64,000 bases of DNA, taken from the NCBI GenBank assembly GCA_027487905.1, contig JAIYCR010000010.1, forward strand, positions 1 through 64,000, written 5' to 3'. The stretch is from Rubrivivax sp. GTDB taxonomy: Bacteria; Pseudomonadota; Gammaproteobacteria; Burkholderiales; Burkholderiaceae_C. The position numbers and the translations under genes are program-made. This document shows, one piece after another, positions 50,852 to 63,959 of this stretch (its first letter is position 1; the number at the start of each line of letters is the position of its first letter). The notes below the pieces were generated by a model, which saw only the letters and a list, made by a program, of their open reading frames with translations, was not told where the DNA came from and made no database searches.

Positions 50852-51691
50852 ATGACCCAAGACCTGATCCGCACTGCCCCTGCCCCTACCCCTGCCCACG
50901 CCCCTGCCGGCCCCGCCGCCGGCGCGGTGCTGGTGCTGGTGGCCCACCCGCAGATGGAGCATTCCCGGGTCAACCGGGCGCTGATGCTGGCCGCGGCGCG
51001 CGCGCACCGGGACGATGGCGCAGCGGACGCGGCCGACATCGAGGTGCGCGACCTCTACGCCCTCCACCCGGATTACCTGATCGACGTGCCAGCCGAACGC
51101 GCGGCGCTCGCCCGCGCCTCGCTCGTCGTCTGGCAGCACCCGCTGCACTGGTACGGCATGCCCCCGCTGATGAAGCTCTGGGCAGACGAGGTGCTGGGCT
51201 TCGGCTGGGCCTATGGTCCGGGTGGCCAGGCACTGCAGGGCAAGGCGCTGTGGCTGGTGACCAGCACCGGCGGGCCGACCGAGTCCTACCAAGCCACGGG
51301 CTACAACCGCCGGGCCTTCGACGCCTTCCTGCCGCCCTACGAGCAGACCGCCCAGCTGTGCGGCATGCGCTTCCTCAAGCCGCTGGTGATCCACGGCGCG
51401 CACCGCCTGAGCCCCGGTGAAATCGACGAAGAGGCCCGGCGCTACGGGCAGCGGCTTCGCTCCTGGCCCTGGCGGGAGGGCGAAGCGGGCAAGGAGGGGG
51501 AAGGCGGCGAGGCGGGCGAAGCGAACGAAGAGCGCAAAGTGCGCGAGGAAGTGCGCGAGGAAGTGCGCGAGAACGCCGACCTTGCCCGCATGGTGCCGGC
51601 CGATGCTCGACCGCGTGCGGACGCCCGTGCGACGCTCAGCCCAGGCGAGCGGCCTGTCCGTCCCGCAGGAACTGCCGGTCGGCGGCAATGA
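50852..51691 (+). CDS. NAD(P)H:quinone oxidoreductase (KefF/MdaB-like flavodoxin fold) with charged tail
   Basis: 279 residues. A 25-residue Ala/Pro leader is followed by the flavodoxin-like fold: VLVLVAHPQMEHSRVNRALM, VRDLYALHPDY, VVWQHPLHWYGMPPLMKLWA and GKALWLVTSTGGPTESYQ, characteristic of KefF-type ancillary quinone reductases. Residues about 205-240 are an unusual Glu-rich, repeat-like segment (VREEVREEVRE), encoded by a 12-bp tandem repeat, and the last 16 codons overlap a convergent gene. The tail may be a recent extension by stop loss. Confidence 0.85.
   Translation: MTQDLIRTAPAPTPAHAPAGPAAGAVLVLVAHPQMEHSRVNRALMLAAARAHRDDGAADAADIEVRDLYALHPDYLIDVPAERAALARASLVVWQHPLHWYGMPPLMKLWADEVLGFGWAYGPGGQALQGKALWLVTSTGGPTESYQATGYNRRAFDAFLPPYEQTAQLCGMRFLKPLVIHGAHRLSPGEIDEEARRYGQRLRSWPWREGEAGKEGEGGEAGEANEERKVREEVREEVRENADLARMVPADARPRADARATLSPGERPVRPAGTAGRRQ
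51539..51574 (+). repeat. 12-bp tandem repeat (three units) in the oxidoreductase tail
   Basis: Two exact copies of GTGCGCGAGGAA (51539-51550, 51551-51562) are followed by GTGCGCGAGAAC (51563-51574). They encode VREE-VREE-VREN. Slippage can change the copy number in frame. Confidence 0.8.
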
Positions 51692-52004
51692 AGCCCTGCA
51701 CGAAGGCACGGGTCTGCGGGTGGACGTCGCTGGCGCCGACCATCGCCAGCAGCGCCTCCGAACTGCGCCACTCCAGGTGCGCGCTCACGTATCGGCGGTT
51801 GTAGCCATCGAGCAGGCGCTGGAAGGCGCTCATCTCGTGGATCACCCACACGGTGCAGGCGCCGAAGAGGGCGAAGGCGGTGTCCGGCGCGATCACCTTG
51901 CTGACGAGCAGGGTGAAGGTGACCAGCACGATCAAAGGGGACACGCCCACGGCCAGGCTGGCGCGCTGGGCGTTGGGCGGCTGGTAGTCGGGCAGCATCG
52001 TCAT
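51636..52004 (-). CDS. Hypothetical small membrane protein
   Basis: 122 residues beginning MTMLPDYQPPNAQRASLAVG. Two membrane helices (about 17-37 and 42-60) are followed by a soluble part containing HLEWRSSEALLAMVGASDVH. No family is recognised. GAGG lies upstream of the ATG. Its 3-prime 56 bp overlap the end of the convergent oxidoreductase gene. Confidence 0.6.
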   Translation of the reverse strand: MTMLPDYQPPNAQRASLAVGVSPLIVLVTFTLLVSKVIAPDTAFALFGACTVWVIHEMSAFQRLLDGYNRRYVSAHLEWRSSEALLAMVGASDVHPQTRAFVQGFIAADRQFLRDGQAARLG

Positions 52005-52072
52005 GGGCCTCACCGTAGCGGTACGCGGCGCACCGGAAGCCCGGAACAGCAGGGGAATCCAGCCGGTATTTC

Positions 52073-52094
52073 TGTCCAGGACAAATGATGGACA
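52073..52094. repeat. Inverted repeat upstream of the small membrane-protein gene
   Basis: TGTCCAGGACA (52073-52083) is a perfect 11-bp dyad, and TGGACA (52089-52094) pairs with the TGTCCA. The 221-bp intergenic region holds no other feature I can support. It may be an operator; the binding protein is unknown. Confidence 0.4.
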
Positions 52095-52225
52095 GCTCCG
52101 GATTCTGCGCGCCCAGGGCGGCCATCGCAAGTTTCGCGTCAGCCAAACGCCTGCCGCCTGGGGCCGCACCGGCAGCGGACGTGCCCAGCCGGTCGGGCCC
52201 GGCCGACCGCTTTGCAGCCCTTCGC

Positions 52226-52687
52226 TCAGCCCAGCGCGGCGAGCACCTCGGCCGGTGCCTGGACCAGTTCGATCAGCACGCCCTCGCCGGCCAGCGGGAA
52301 TTCGTCGCTCGATCGCGGGTGGATGAAGCAGATGTCGTGGCCGGCGGCGCCGCGGCGGATGCCGCCCGGCGCGAAACGCACGCCCTGGGCGGTCATCCAC
52401 TCAACGGCGGCCGGCAGGTCATCCACCCACAGCCCGATGTGGTTGAGCGGGGTGGTGTGAACGGCCGGCTTGCCGGCCGGGTCGATGGGCTCCATCAGGT
52501 CGACCTCGACGGCCAGCGGGCCCTGGCCGAGCGCGCAGATGTCCTCGTCCACGTTCTCGCGCTCGCTCCTGAACTGGCCCTTGACGGTCAGGCCGAGCAT
52601 GTCCACCCACAAGGCGCGCAGCCGGGCCTTGCTGGGCCCGCCGATGGCCACCTGCTGCAGGCCGAGGATGCGAAAGGGCTTGTCCAT
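52226..52687 (-). CDS. VOC (glyoxalase/epimerase fold) protein in the propionyl-CoA operon
   Basis: 153 residues with two beta-alpha-beta-beta-beta modules. Segments: [40 protein letters not shown] (His near 81) and [10 protein letters not shown] (Glu near 142). Position after pccA suggests methylmalonyl-CoA epimerase or a related lactoylglutathione-lyase-type role. However, the first metal His of epimerases (usually DHVAIAV) is Gln here (QQVAIGG), so the function is uncertain. The gap to pccA is only 20 bp. Confidence 0.75.
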   Translation of the reverse strand: MDKPFRILGLQQVAIGGPSKARLRALWVDMLGLTVKGQFRSERENVDEDICALGQGPLAVEVDLMEPIDPAGKPAVHTTPLNHIGLWVDDLPAAVEWMTAQGVRFAPGGIRRGAAGHDICFIHPRSSDEFPLAGEGVLIELVQAPAEVLAALG

Positions 52688-52707
52688 GTCGTGGCTCCCC
52701 GGGCTCG

Positions 52708-54777
52708 TCACTGGAAGGACAGGATGGGCTGGTCGACCGACAGGCTGTCGCCCTTCTTGGCCATCACCTCGCCGACCACGCCGTCGCGCTGGGCGACGAG
52801 GATGTTCTCCATCTTCATCGCCTCGATCACCGCGAGCCGCTCGCCGGCCTGCACCGATTGACCCGGCTTGACCGCCACGTCCACCAGCAGCCCGGGCATG
52901 GGCGACAGCAGCTGGCGGCTGGTGTCGGGCGGTGCCTTGTAGGGCATCAGCCGCAGCAGTTCGGCCACCCGCGGCAGCAGCACCAGCGCGTCGATCTGCG
53001 TGCCGTTGTGCTGCACCCGCAGCGCGAGCGGCCGCTTGGCCGAGCCGCGTTCGATCTGCGCGGCGAAGGGCTGGCCGTTGCACACGCCCTGCATCAGGAT
53101 GTCGCCCAGCCGGGTGGGGGTGGTGATGTCGTAGCGCTGGCTGCCCACGTGGATCACCGCCCGGCCGGCCTCGGCCTCGAAGGTCTCGATGCGCACCGGG
53201 TGGTGCTGGTGGCGCCCCTCTTCGCCCAGCACCACCACCACCCAGTCGGCGGCGCGGCGGGCCTCGTGCCCGGCCACCTGTCCGCTGATGCCGGCCGCCC
53301 GCTCGCGGGCCTTGCGGCGCACGAAGGCGGCCAGCGCCACCAGGAAGGCCGGGTCGTCGTGGGTCACGTCCTCGGCCCGGAAACCACCCGCGTAGTGCTG
53401 CGCGATGAAGCCGGTGTTGAAGCGGCCGGCGGCGAAGTCAGGGTGCGCGAGCAGCGCGGCCTGGAAGGGGATGTTGCTGGAGATGCCGCGCACGACGAAG
53501 GCGTTCAGCGCCTCGCGCATGCGCCGGATGGCGTCGGCCCGGTCGCGGCCGTGCACGATGAGCTTGGCGATCATCGAGTCGTAGAACATCGGGATCTGGC
53601 CGCCCTCGTAGACGCCGGTGTCCACCCGCACGCCGCCGTGCGCGTCGGTCCACTCGCGGCCCGGCACCGGCTGCGCCGCCACCATGGAGGCCACCGGCGG
53701 CCGGTAGCTCACCAGCCGGCCGGTGGACGGCAGGAAGCCGCGGAAGGGGTCTTCCGCATTGATGCGGCACTCCATCGCCCAGCCGATGCGCGGGATGTCG
53801 GCCTGCGCGAAGCCGAGCGGTTCGCCCGCGGCCACGCGCAGCATCCACTCCACCAGGTCGAGGCCGGTGATGCACTCGGTGACCGGGTGCTCCACCTGCA
53901 GCCGGGTGTTCATCTCCAGGAAGTAGAAGGACTGGTCGCGGCCGACGACGAACTCCACCGTGCCGGCGCTCTGGTAGTTCACCGCGCGGGCCAGCGCCAC
54001 CGCCTGCTCGCCCATCGCGCGGCGGGTCTCGTCGCTGATGAAGGGAGAAGGCGCCTCCTCGATCACCTTCTGGTGGCGGCGCTGGATCGAGCACTCGCGC
54101 TCATGGAGGTAGACCACGTTGCCGTGGGCGTCGCCGAGCACCTGGATCTCGATGTGGCGCGGCTCCTCGACGAACTTCTCGATGAAGACGCGGTCGTCGC
54201 CGAAGCTGTTGCGTGCCTCGTTGCGGCAGGACGAGAAGCCCTCGAAGGCTTCCTTGTCGTCGAAGGCCACCCGAAGACCCTTGCCACCGCCGCCGGCGCT
54301 CGCCTTGATCATCACCGGGTAGCCGATGTCGCGCGCGATCTCCACCGCCCGCTCGGGCGTCTCGATGGCGTCGTTCCAGCCCGGAATGGTGTTCACCCGC
54401 GCCGCGTTGGCGAGCTTCTTGGACGCGATCTTGTCGCCCATCGCCGCGATGCTCGCGTGCTTGGGGCCGATGAAGACCAGGCCCTGCTCTTCCACCGCAC
54501 GGGCGAAGTCCTCGTTCTCGCTGAGGAAGCCGTAGCCGGGGTGGATGGCCTCGGCGCCGGTGGCCTTGGCCGCCGCGATGATCGCCTCACCCCGCAGGTA
54601 GCTCTCGCGGCTGGGCGGCGGCCCGATGCGCACCGCCTCGTCGGCGAGCTCCACATGCCTCGCATCGCGGTCGGCGTCCGAATACACCGCCACCGTCGCC
54701 ACGCCCAGCCGGCGCGCCGTCTGGATCACCCGGCAGGCGATCTCGCCCCGGTTCGCAATCAATATCTTCTTGAACAT
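52708..54777 (-). CDS. pccA: Propionyl-CoA/acetyl-CoA carboxylase alpha (biotin) subunit
   Basis: 689 residues. It begins [20 protein letters not shown]. Biotin carboxylase (about 1-450) contains the ATP-grasp Gly-rich loop [29 protein letters not shown]-type motif ([11 protein letters not shown]) and [16 protein letters not shown] linker follows, and the C-terminal biotinyl domain carries the biotinylated Lys in EAMKMEN (near 655). It carboxylates biotin for transfer to propionyl-CoA by PccB. Genes for PccB, mutase and MeaB nearby support propionyl-CoA as substrate. Confidence 0.94.
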   Translation of the reverse strand: MFKKILIANRGEIACRVIQTARRLGVATVAVYSDADRDARHVELADEAVRIGPPPSRESYLRGEAIIAAAKATGAEAIHPGYGFLSENEDFARAVEEQGLVFIGPKHASIAAMGDKIASKKLANAARVNTIPGWNDAIETPERAVEIARDIGYPVMIKASAGGGGKGLRVAFDDKEAFEGFSSCRNEARNSFGDDRVFIEKFVEEPRHIEIQVLGDAHGNVVYLHERECSIQRRHQKVIEEAPSPFISDETRRAMGEQAVALARAVNYQSAGTVEFVVGRDQSFYFLEMNTRLQVEHPVTECITGLDLVEWMLRVAAGEPLGFAQADIPRIGWAMECRINAEDPFRGFLPSTGRLVSYRPPVASMVAAQPVPGREWTDAHGGVRVDTGVYEGGQIPMFYDSMIAKLIVHGRDRADAIRRMREALNAFVVRGISSNIPFQAALLAHPDFAAGRFNTGFIAQHYAGGFRAEDVTHDDPAFLVALAAFVRRKARERAAGISGQVAGHEARRAADWVVVVLGEEGRHQHHPVRIETFEAEAGRAVIHVGSQRYDITTPTRLGDILMQGVCNGQPFAAQIERGSAKRPLALRVQHNGTQIDALVLLPRVAELLRLMPYKAPPDTSRQLLSPMPGLLVDVAVKPGQSVQAGERLAVIEAMKMENILVAQRDGVVGEVMAKKGDSLSVDQPILSFQ

Positions 54778-54824
54778 GGTTTCACCTCGAATCGTTCAAT
54801 CCAGCACCACCGCCTCAAGCGGCC

Positions 54825-54855
54825 GCGGTGGATCCGGCTCCGCCGGTCCACCCGC
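54825..54855. repeat. Intergenic hairpin A between pccB and pccA
   Basis: A 13-bp GC stem with two single-base bulges: 54825-54838 pairs with 54842-54855 around a 3-nt loop. Its core CCGGC/GCCGG is flanked by TGGA/TCCA and GC/GC. It is the leader-proximal of two hairpins before pccA. Confidence 0.55.
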
Positions 54856-54871
54856 GGCGCCCCCCTGGGGG

Positions 54872-54894
54872 GGAGGCGATCTGCGATCGCCTCC
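54872..54894. terminator. Intergenic hairpin B downstream of pccB
   Basis: GGAGGCGATC (54872-54881) and GATCGCCTCC (54885-54894) form a perfect 10-bp stem with a 3-nt loop, flanked by long G and C runs. It lies 13 bp after the pccB stop. No U-tract follows, so partial termination, mRNA stabilisation, or a dispersed REP-like element are all possible. Confidence 0.5.
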
Positions 54895-54906
54895 GGGGGG
54901 GGCCTT

Positions 54907-56439
<1,533 letters not shown>

Positions 56440-56512
56440 GTCGTTCTTTCTGACTACGGACGGCCGCGAGGGCCAGGGGTGGAAGCTGCGTTCGGAGGGC
56501 GGGATGAGGGCC

Positions 56513-57588
56513 TCAAGGCGGAGGCGACGCAGCGGCGGGCGGGCCGGCCGCGGCGTAGAGATCAAGCGCGCGCCGTGCAGCCACCGAGGCCACCATGCGG
56601 CCGTCAAGCACGGCCGCGCGCAGCGCCGGAAGCTCGGCGCGCACCGCCGCGGCAGCCTGGAAACGCTGCATCAGCCCGGCGGTGATGCGCTCGTCCATCC
56701 AGGCCTCGTTCTGGCGGCGCCGGCGCTCGGCATGGGCGCCGGTTCGCTGCTGCTGGGCCGCGAAGCGCTGCACCGCCGCCCAGAAGTCGGCGAGGCCTTG
56801 GCCGTCGAGCGCGGAGACCGGCATCACCAGCGGCGTCCAGCGCTCGGCCAGGCGCAACGGATCGCCGCGGCCCTGCTGTCCGGCGATGCGCAGCGAACCG
56901 GTGATCTGCGCCTGGGCGCGGGTGGCCGCGTCGCGGTCGAGGTCGGCCTTGTTGATGACCACCAGGTCGGCGAGCTCCATCACGCCGCGCTTGATGGCCT
57001 GCAGCTCGTCGCCGGCATTGGGCAGCTGCATCAGCACGAAGCAGTCGGTCATGCCAGCCACCGCCGTCTCGCTCTGGCCCACGCCCACGGTTTCCACCAG
57101 CACGATGTCGTGGCCCGCGGCCTCGCACACCAGCAGCGCCTCACGGGTCTTCTCGGCCACGCCGCCCAGCGTGTGGCCGGCCGGGCTCGGCCGGATGAAG
57201 GCCTCCTCGCGCACCGACAGCCGCTCCATTCGGGTCTTGTCGCCCAGGATGGAGCCGCCGGACAGCTGCGAGCTCGGGTCCACCGCCAGCACCGCCACCC
57301 GGTGGCCGCGCTCGAGCAGCATCAGCCCGAGCGATTCGACGAAGGTGCTCTTGCCCACGCCGGGCACGCCGCTGATGCCCACGCGCAGCGCCGCACCGCT
57401 GCGCGGCAGCACGGCATCGAGCAGCGCGTCGGCCAGCAGCCGGTGGTCGGCACGGCTCGATTCGAGCAGCGTGATGGCCTTGGCCAGCGCGCGCCGCTGC
57501 GCCGGGCCCGCCGGGCCGGTGAGGGCGGCCAGCAGCGAGGGCAGCGCGGGCATGCGCTGCACCCCGGCTTCGGCCGTGTCGGCGAGGC

Positions 57589-57592
<4 letters not shown>
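56513..57592 (-). CDS. meaB: Methylmalonyl-CoA mutase-associated GTPase MeaB
   Basis: 359 residues from a GTG that overlaps the mutase stop (GTGA). G3E-family P-loop [18 protein letters not shown] (about 72-89), [37 protein letters not shown] and the base motif NKAD. MeaB gates loading of adenosylcobalamin and protects the mutase. An ATG 13 codons downstream (57553) is the alternative start. The C-terminal region ends in an Ala/Pro-rich tail. Confidence 0.94.
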
Positions 57593-59769
<2,177 letters not shown>

Positions 59770-59802
59770 TGGGGGCTCCGGAACAGGGCGTGCAGTGTCG
59801 TC

Positions 59803-59818
59803 ATTCATAATTATGAAT
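59803..59818. promoter_or_regulatory. Perfect 16-bp palindrome in the mcm promoter region
   Basis: ATTCATAATTATGAAT is fully self-complementary and strikingly AT-rich in a GC-rich region, 34 bp upstream of the mutase ATG. A similar sequence (13 of 16 identical) lies in front of the gntR gene at 63203-63218. It probably covers the mcm promoter -10 region and serves as the GntR operator. Confidence 0.65.
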
Positions 59819-59882
59819 CGACTTCGGCCGGCGGAACACCCCCCAGGCGCGCCGGGCGCCGGGCCGTGCGGTCGCGGCGCGT

Positions 59883-62800
59883 TCAGCCGGTCCCGGCTTC
59901 GCTTGCCTTCAGCCGGGCGGCCTGGGACGGCGCCAGCCACCGGTCCACCGTGTCAAGCAGAAGCTCCAGGCTCAGCGGCTTGGACACGAAATCGTCCATG
60001 CCGGCAGCCAGGCACGCCGCCCTGTCCTCGATGAAGGCGTTGGCGGTGACGGCCACGATGGGCAGTGCAGCCGCATGGGCACCGGCCTCGCCGGCCCGGA
60101 TGCGGCGTGTCGTCTCCAGGCCGTCCAGGTCCGGCATCTGCCAGTCCATCAGGACGAGGTCGAAGCGCTCGCTGGCCAGCCGCTGCAGCGCGGTGCGGCC
60201 GTCGTCGGCCACCACCACCTCGCAGCCCCGGCGCCCCAGCATGGCGGTGGTGATGAGCTGGTTGGTCGGGTCGTCCTCGACCAGCAGCACCCGCGGCGCC
60301 GGTCTCGGCGCCGCTTGGGCGTGCGGCGCCGGTCTCGGCGCCGCTTGGGCGTGCGGCGCCGCGGTGGCCTGCCGGGGCGGCAGAAGCGGCGCCGCGCCTG
60401 AAGGACCGGCCGCGGCCACCACCACCACCGGCAGCGGCACCACGCATTCGAACTCGCTGCCCCGGCCCGGCTCGCTGCGCACCGAGACCCGGCCCTGCAT
60501 CGCCCGCACCAGCTCGCGCACGATGGCCAGCCCCAGCCCGCTGCCGGTGTAGCGGCGCGTGGCGCCGGCCTCGACCTGGCGGAAGGGCTCGAAGATCACC
60601 TGCTGCAGTTCGGCATCGATGCCGATGCCGGTGTCGCGCACCCGGAAGCGCAGCAGGTCGCCCGCCGCGCCTGCCGCCGGCAGACCCTCCACGCAGGCCG
60701 GGTCGGGCACATCGACCTCGAGCACCACCTCGCCCTGCGGCGTGAACTTCAGCGCGTTGCCCACCAGGTTGAGCAGCACCTGCCGCAGGCGGGCGGGGTC
60801 GCCCAGGCGATGCGGCGCAAGGCCGGGGGCCAGCACGGCCTCCAGGCGAAGGCCGCGCTGGCGCGCGGTGACGCCGGCCGTGGCCATGATGCCGTGCACG
60901 CAGGCGGCCAGGTCGAAGGGCTCGCGGGCCAGGCGAAGCTCGGCCGCCTCGATGCGCGACAGGTCCATCACGCTTTCGATCTGCCCGAGCAGCGACAGCC
61001 CGCTGTTCTCGATCGCGGCGATCAGCTCGTCGCGGTCCCGGGAGCCGGCCGGCGTCGTGCGCAGCAGCTGCGCCGCGCCGATCACCGCGTTCAAGGGCGT
61101 GCGCAGCTCATGGCTCATCGTCGCCAGGAAGGCGCTCTTGGCACGGCTGGCCTGCTCGGCGGCGTCGCGCGCAGCCTGCAGTGCCGCGGCGGCGGCGCGC
61201 TCGTCGCTGATGTCGATGAGGGTAGCCACCAGACCGCGGATGCCGCCGTCGGCACCCACCAGCGAAGCCTTGTGGACCATGCCGTGGATCACGTGGCCGT
61301 TGTCCAGCGTCTGGCGAACCTCGTAGCGCCGTACTCCGGCCGTGCGCAGCAGTTCTTCGTCGACCGACTGGTGCAGCAGGGACGCGTCGCGGTCATGGAT
61401 GTCCCGGACATGGACCACATCCCGGCCCTGGGTGGCCATCATTTCCCGATAAGCCCGGTTGGCCCGCAGATAGCGACCGGTCTGGTCCTTCATCAGCACC
61501 GGAATGGGCATGGCCTCGAACAGGCCGTCGACCAGCAGCAGGCTTTCCCTCAGCGATTCGGTGGCCCGGCGGCGCTCGGTGACGTCGCGGCCCACGCCCT
61601 CGTAGCCAAGGAACTCGCCGCGGGCATCGAAGCGCGGGCGGCCTTCGAGCTCGACCACCTGCCGTTCGCCCCGTCCGGGCTCGATGGCCAGTGCATAGCC
61701 GCTGAAGGGCAGGCGTGCGTTCAGCTGCGCCGCAAGGCCGGACCAGTCGTCGTCCAATGGCCGCAGCGCTCGGACCGAAGCCAGGCGACGACCGATGAGC
61801 TGCTCGCGCGCAAGGGGCAGCCCGTGGCGCACGCCATCGGACAGCAAGGTCACCCGGAAGGACGGATCGGTCTCCCAGAACCAGTCGGCGGAAAGCTCGG
61901 CCCGCGACCGCCAGCGCTGCTCGGCCTCGCGCCGTCCGGTCACGTCCACATAGGTGCCGCTCACCAGCTGCGCATGGCCCTGCGGGTCGCGCGCCAGCAC
62001 CCGTGCCCGCAGCTGGCACCACACCCAATGCCCCTGCGCGTGGCGCAGCCGCAGCTCGGTCTCGATCTCGGTCGCCTGCCCTTCCATCAGCGCCTGGTAG
62101 CGGACACCCAGCTCCTGCAGGTCCTGCTCGTGGAAGAGCTGCCCGAAGGAGGCCGGGTCCAGCGCCTGCAGAGCCTGCACCTCGCGGCCGAGCATCGAAG
62201 CGAAGCGCTCGTTGACCCGCAGCCGGCCTTCGGGAACATGCAGTTCGGCGATGCCCGCGCCGGTCCCGGCGACGATGGACGACAGCCGCTCCAGCTCGAT
62301 CTCGCGCTCGGCCGAGACCCGCACCTGTTCGCGGGCCGTCCGCCGGGCCTCCTGCAGCGCCGCACCCAGCCGGGCCTCGGCCCGCAGCAGCGACACCTGG
62401 ATGCGGTTGGAGCTGCGGCTGGTGAGCATCAGCACGATGGAGGCGCTGGCGACGACGAGCGCGGCAGCCTGGTGGGCGGCGTCGCCCCGCATCAGCAGCA
62501 TCACGGCAGTGGGCCACAGCGCCGTGGCGACGAAGGCCATGGCCGCCGGCAGCACGGCCGCCATCTGCGAGGCGGCAATCGAACTGACCGCCAGCGGCAT
62601 CATCGCCAGCAGCAACGTCTGCGGCGCGTCGACCTGCTGCATCAGCAGCAGCGGCCCGGCCGACCACGACAGCCCGGCAGCCACCGCGCCGGCGATGAAG
62701 GCGCGCTGCCAGTGGGCGGTGCGAGCAGGGTCGGCGGCGCTGCGCGAATAGGCGCTGGCCGCCAGGGCGCGAACCGCCAGCACGGCCATCAGCAGGAAGA

Positions 62801-62999
62801 GCCAGAAGGCGCCGCGGGCCAGCGACCAGAAAGGCATCAGCGGCACGAGGAAGACCAGCGTGGCGCCCAGCGTCCACAGCACGCTGCTGCGCTGCCGTTC
62901 GAAGGCCTGCCGCAACTGCAAGGCCTCCAGCCGCAGGACGGCTTCAGGGGAATCCTCGTGATCGGGGGCAGCCTGGGGCGGTGTTTCGTCGACCGTCAT
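59883..62999 (-). CDS. Hybrid sensor histidine kinase with multiple PAS domains
   Basis: 1038 residues. N-terminal membrane sensor with about six helices (about 40-215). Three PAS regions follow at roughly 245-365 ([20 protein letters not shown]), 375-490 ([17 protein letters not shown]) and 500-615 ([20 protein letters not shown]). HisKA has [20 protein letters not shown] and the HATPase has [14 protein letters not shown] and [13 protein letters not shown]. An Ala/Pro/Gln linker with a 10-residue duplication precedes the receiver ([30 protein letters not shown]). Its cognate regulator is not adjacent; the ligand is unknown. Confidence 0.9.
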   Translation of the reverse strand: MTVDETPPQAAPDHEDSPEAVLRLEALQLRQAFERQRSSVLWTLGATLVFLVPLMPFWSLARGAFWLFLLMAVLAVRALAASAYSRSAADPARTAHWQRAFIAGAVAAGLSWSAGPLLLMQQVDAPQTLLLAMMPLAVSSIAASQMAAVLPAAMAFVATALWPTAVMLLMRGDAAHQAAALVVASASIVLMLTSRSSNRIQVSLLRAEARLGAALQEARRTAREQVRVSAEREIELERLSSIVAGTGAGIAELHVPEGRLRVNERFASMLGREVQALQALDPASFGQLFHEQDLQELGVRYQALMEGQATEIETELRLRHAQGHWVWCQLRARVLARDPQGHAQLVSGTYVDVTGRREAEQRWRSRAELSADWFWETDPSFRVTLLSDGVRHGLPLAREQLIGRRLASVRALRPLDDDWSGLAAQLNARLPFSGYALAIEPGRGERQVVELEGRPRFDARGEFLGYEGVGRDVTERRRATESLRESLLLVDGLFEAMPIPVLMKDQTGRYLRANRAYREMMATQGRDVVHVRDIHDRDASLLHQSVDEELLRTAGVRRYEVRQTLDNGHVIHGMVHKASLVGADGGIRGLVATLIDISDERAAAAALQAARDAAEQASRAKSAFLATMSHELRTPLNAVIGAAQLLRTTPAGSRDRDELIAAIENSGLSLLGQIESVMDLSRIEAAELRLAREPFDLAACVHGIMATAGVTARQRGLRLEAVLAPGLAPHRLGDPARLRQVLLNLVGNALKFTPQGEVVLEVDVPDPACVEGLPAAGAAGDLLRFRVRDTGIGIDAELQQVIFEPFRQVEAGATRRYTGSGLGLAIVRELVRAMQGRVSVRSEPGRGSEFECVVPLPVVVVAAAGPSGAAPLLPPRQATAAPHAQAAPRPAPHAQAAPRPAPRVLLVEDDPTNQLITTAMLGRRGCEVVVADDGRTALQRLASERFDLVLMDWQMPDLDGLETTRRIRAGEAGAHAAALPIVAVTANAFIEDRAACLAAGMDDFVSKPLSLELLLDTVDRWLAPSQAARLKASEAGTG
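60301..60360. repeat. Perfect 30-bp tandem duplication in the hybrid kinase linker
   Basis: Bases 60301-60330 and 60331-60360 are identical, and six further bases (GGCGCC) of the period lie just upstream. It encodes two copies of a [10 protein letters not shown]-type decapeptide between the HATPase and receiver domains. The period is a multiple of three, so copy-number change keeps the frame. Confidence 0.9.
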
Positions 63000-63202
63000 G
63001 CGGATCGCGGAAGGTGGAAGACGCCCCGCTGGGGTTGCGGCCGACGGCGCGCACCCCTGAGCTTCCAGGTGGCGCGGCCCGCGGCCGAACGGCGAGGCGA
63101 ACGACGCGGATTGTGAGCGGCCTTCCCGGCGCCGCCAAAGCCGTTCGTCCCATCCTGGGTTGGCGGCGCCCGCAAGGCGCATCGTCAGCGACCCGCGAAG
63201 CG

Positions 63203-63218
63203 ATCAATAATTAAGAAT
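63203..63218. promoter_or_regulatory. GntR autoregulatory operator candidate
   Basis: ATCAATAATTAAGAAT matches the mcm palindrome at 13 of 16 positions. It is nested between the inverted arms AAGCGATC (63198-63205) and GATCGCTT (63222-63229), just upstream of the regulator start. It is placed in the 240-bp divergent region between gntR and the hybrid kinase. Confidence 0.55.
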
Positions 63219-63239
63219 TCAGATCGCTTGCACGCCACC

Positions 63240-63959
63240 GTGACGATCAAGGCTTCCCTCCTCGCCTCCGCAGCCTCCACCGCAGCCCCCGCCGCTGCCC
63301 CGCCATCGGTGCCCGAGCGCCTGCTGGCGCCCCGGGCGCTGTACCAGGACGTCGCTGACCGGCTGCGCGAATCCATCTTCGCGCGCGCACTCGAGCCTGG
63401 CTCGTGGATCGACGAGCTCGCCCTGTGCGAAGCCTGGGGCATCAGCCGCACGCCCATGCGCGAGGCCCTGAAGGTGCTGGCCGCCGAAGGCCTGGTGACG
63501 ATGAAGGTGCGCCGCGGCGCCTACGTCACCGAGATGTCCACGACCGACGTCACCGAGGTCTACCAGCTGCTGGCGCTGCTGGAGAGCCAAGCCGCCGGCG
63601 AAGCGGCCGAGCGGGCGGACGAGGCGCAGCGGGCCGAGCTGGCGGGCCTGCATGCGCAGCTGGAGTCGCTCACCGCCCAGCGCGACGCCTTCTTCCAGGT
63701 GAACGAACGCTTCCACCGCCGCCTGCTGGAGATCGCTGGCAACCGGTGGCGGCTGCAGATCGTGGCCGACCTGCGCAAGGTGATGAAGCTCAACCGCCAG
63801 CATTCCCTGCTCAAGGCGGGGCGGGTGGAGGAATCGCTCGCCGAGCACCGGCAGCTGATGGCCGCGCTCGACGCGCGCGACGCCCGCTTGGCAAGCGCCC
63901 GCATGCGCGAGCATTTCGAAAGCGGACTGGAGGCGGCTGCGCCCGGCGCGGCGGGCTGA
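63240..63959 (+). CDS. GntR/FadR (FCD) family transcriptional regulator
   Basis: 239 residues from a GTG (a TTG at 63228 would add four residues). After a 30-residue Ala/Pro leader, the winged helix reads LYQDVADRLRESIFARALEP, LCEAWGISRTPMREALKVLA and VRRGAYVTEM. The FCD all-helical ligand domain (about 105-230) has NERFHRRLLEIAGNRW and EHRQLMAALDARDA with the usual metal-binding His residues. Such regulators sense carboxylic acids or acyl-CoAs. Matching palindromes here and at the mcm promoter suggest it controls propionyl-CoA metabolism. The last 41 bp of the window hold nothing evident. Confidence 0.88.
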   Translation: MTIKASLLASAASTAAPAAAPPSVPERLLAPRALYQDVADRLRESIFARALEPGSWIDELALCEAWGISRTPMREALKVLAAEGLVTMKVRRGAYVTEMSTTDVTEVYQLLALLESQAAGEAAERADEAQRAELAGLHAQLESLTAQRDAFFQVNERFHRRLLEIAGNRWRLQIVADLRKVMKLNRQHSLLKAGRVEESLAEHRQLMAALDARDARLASARMREHFESGLEAAAPGAAG

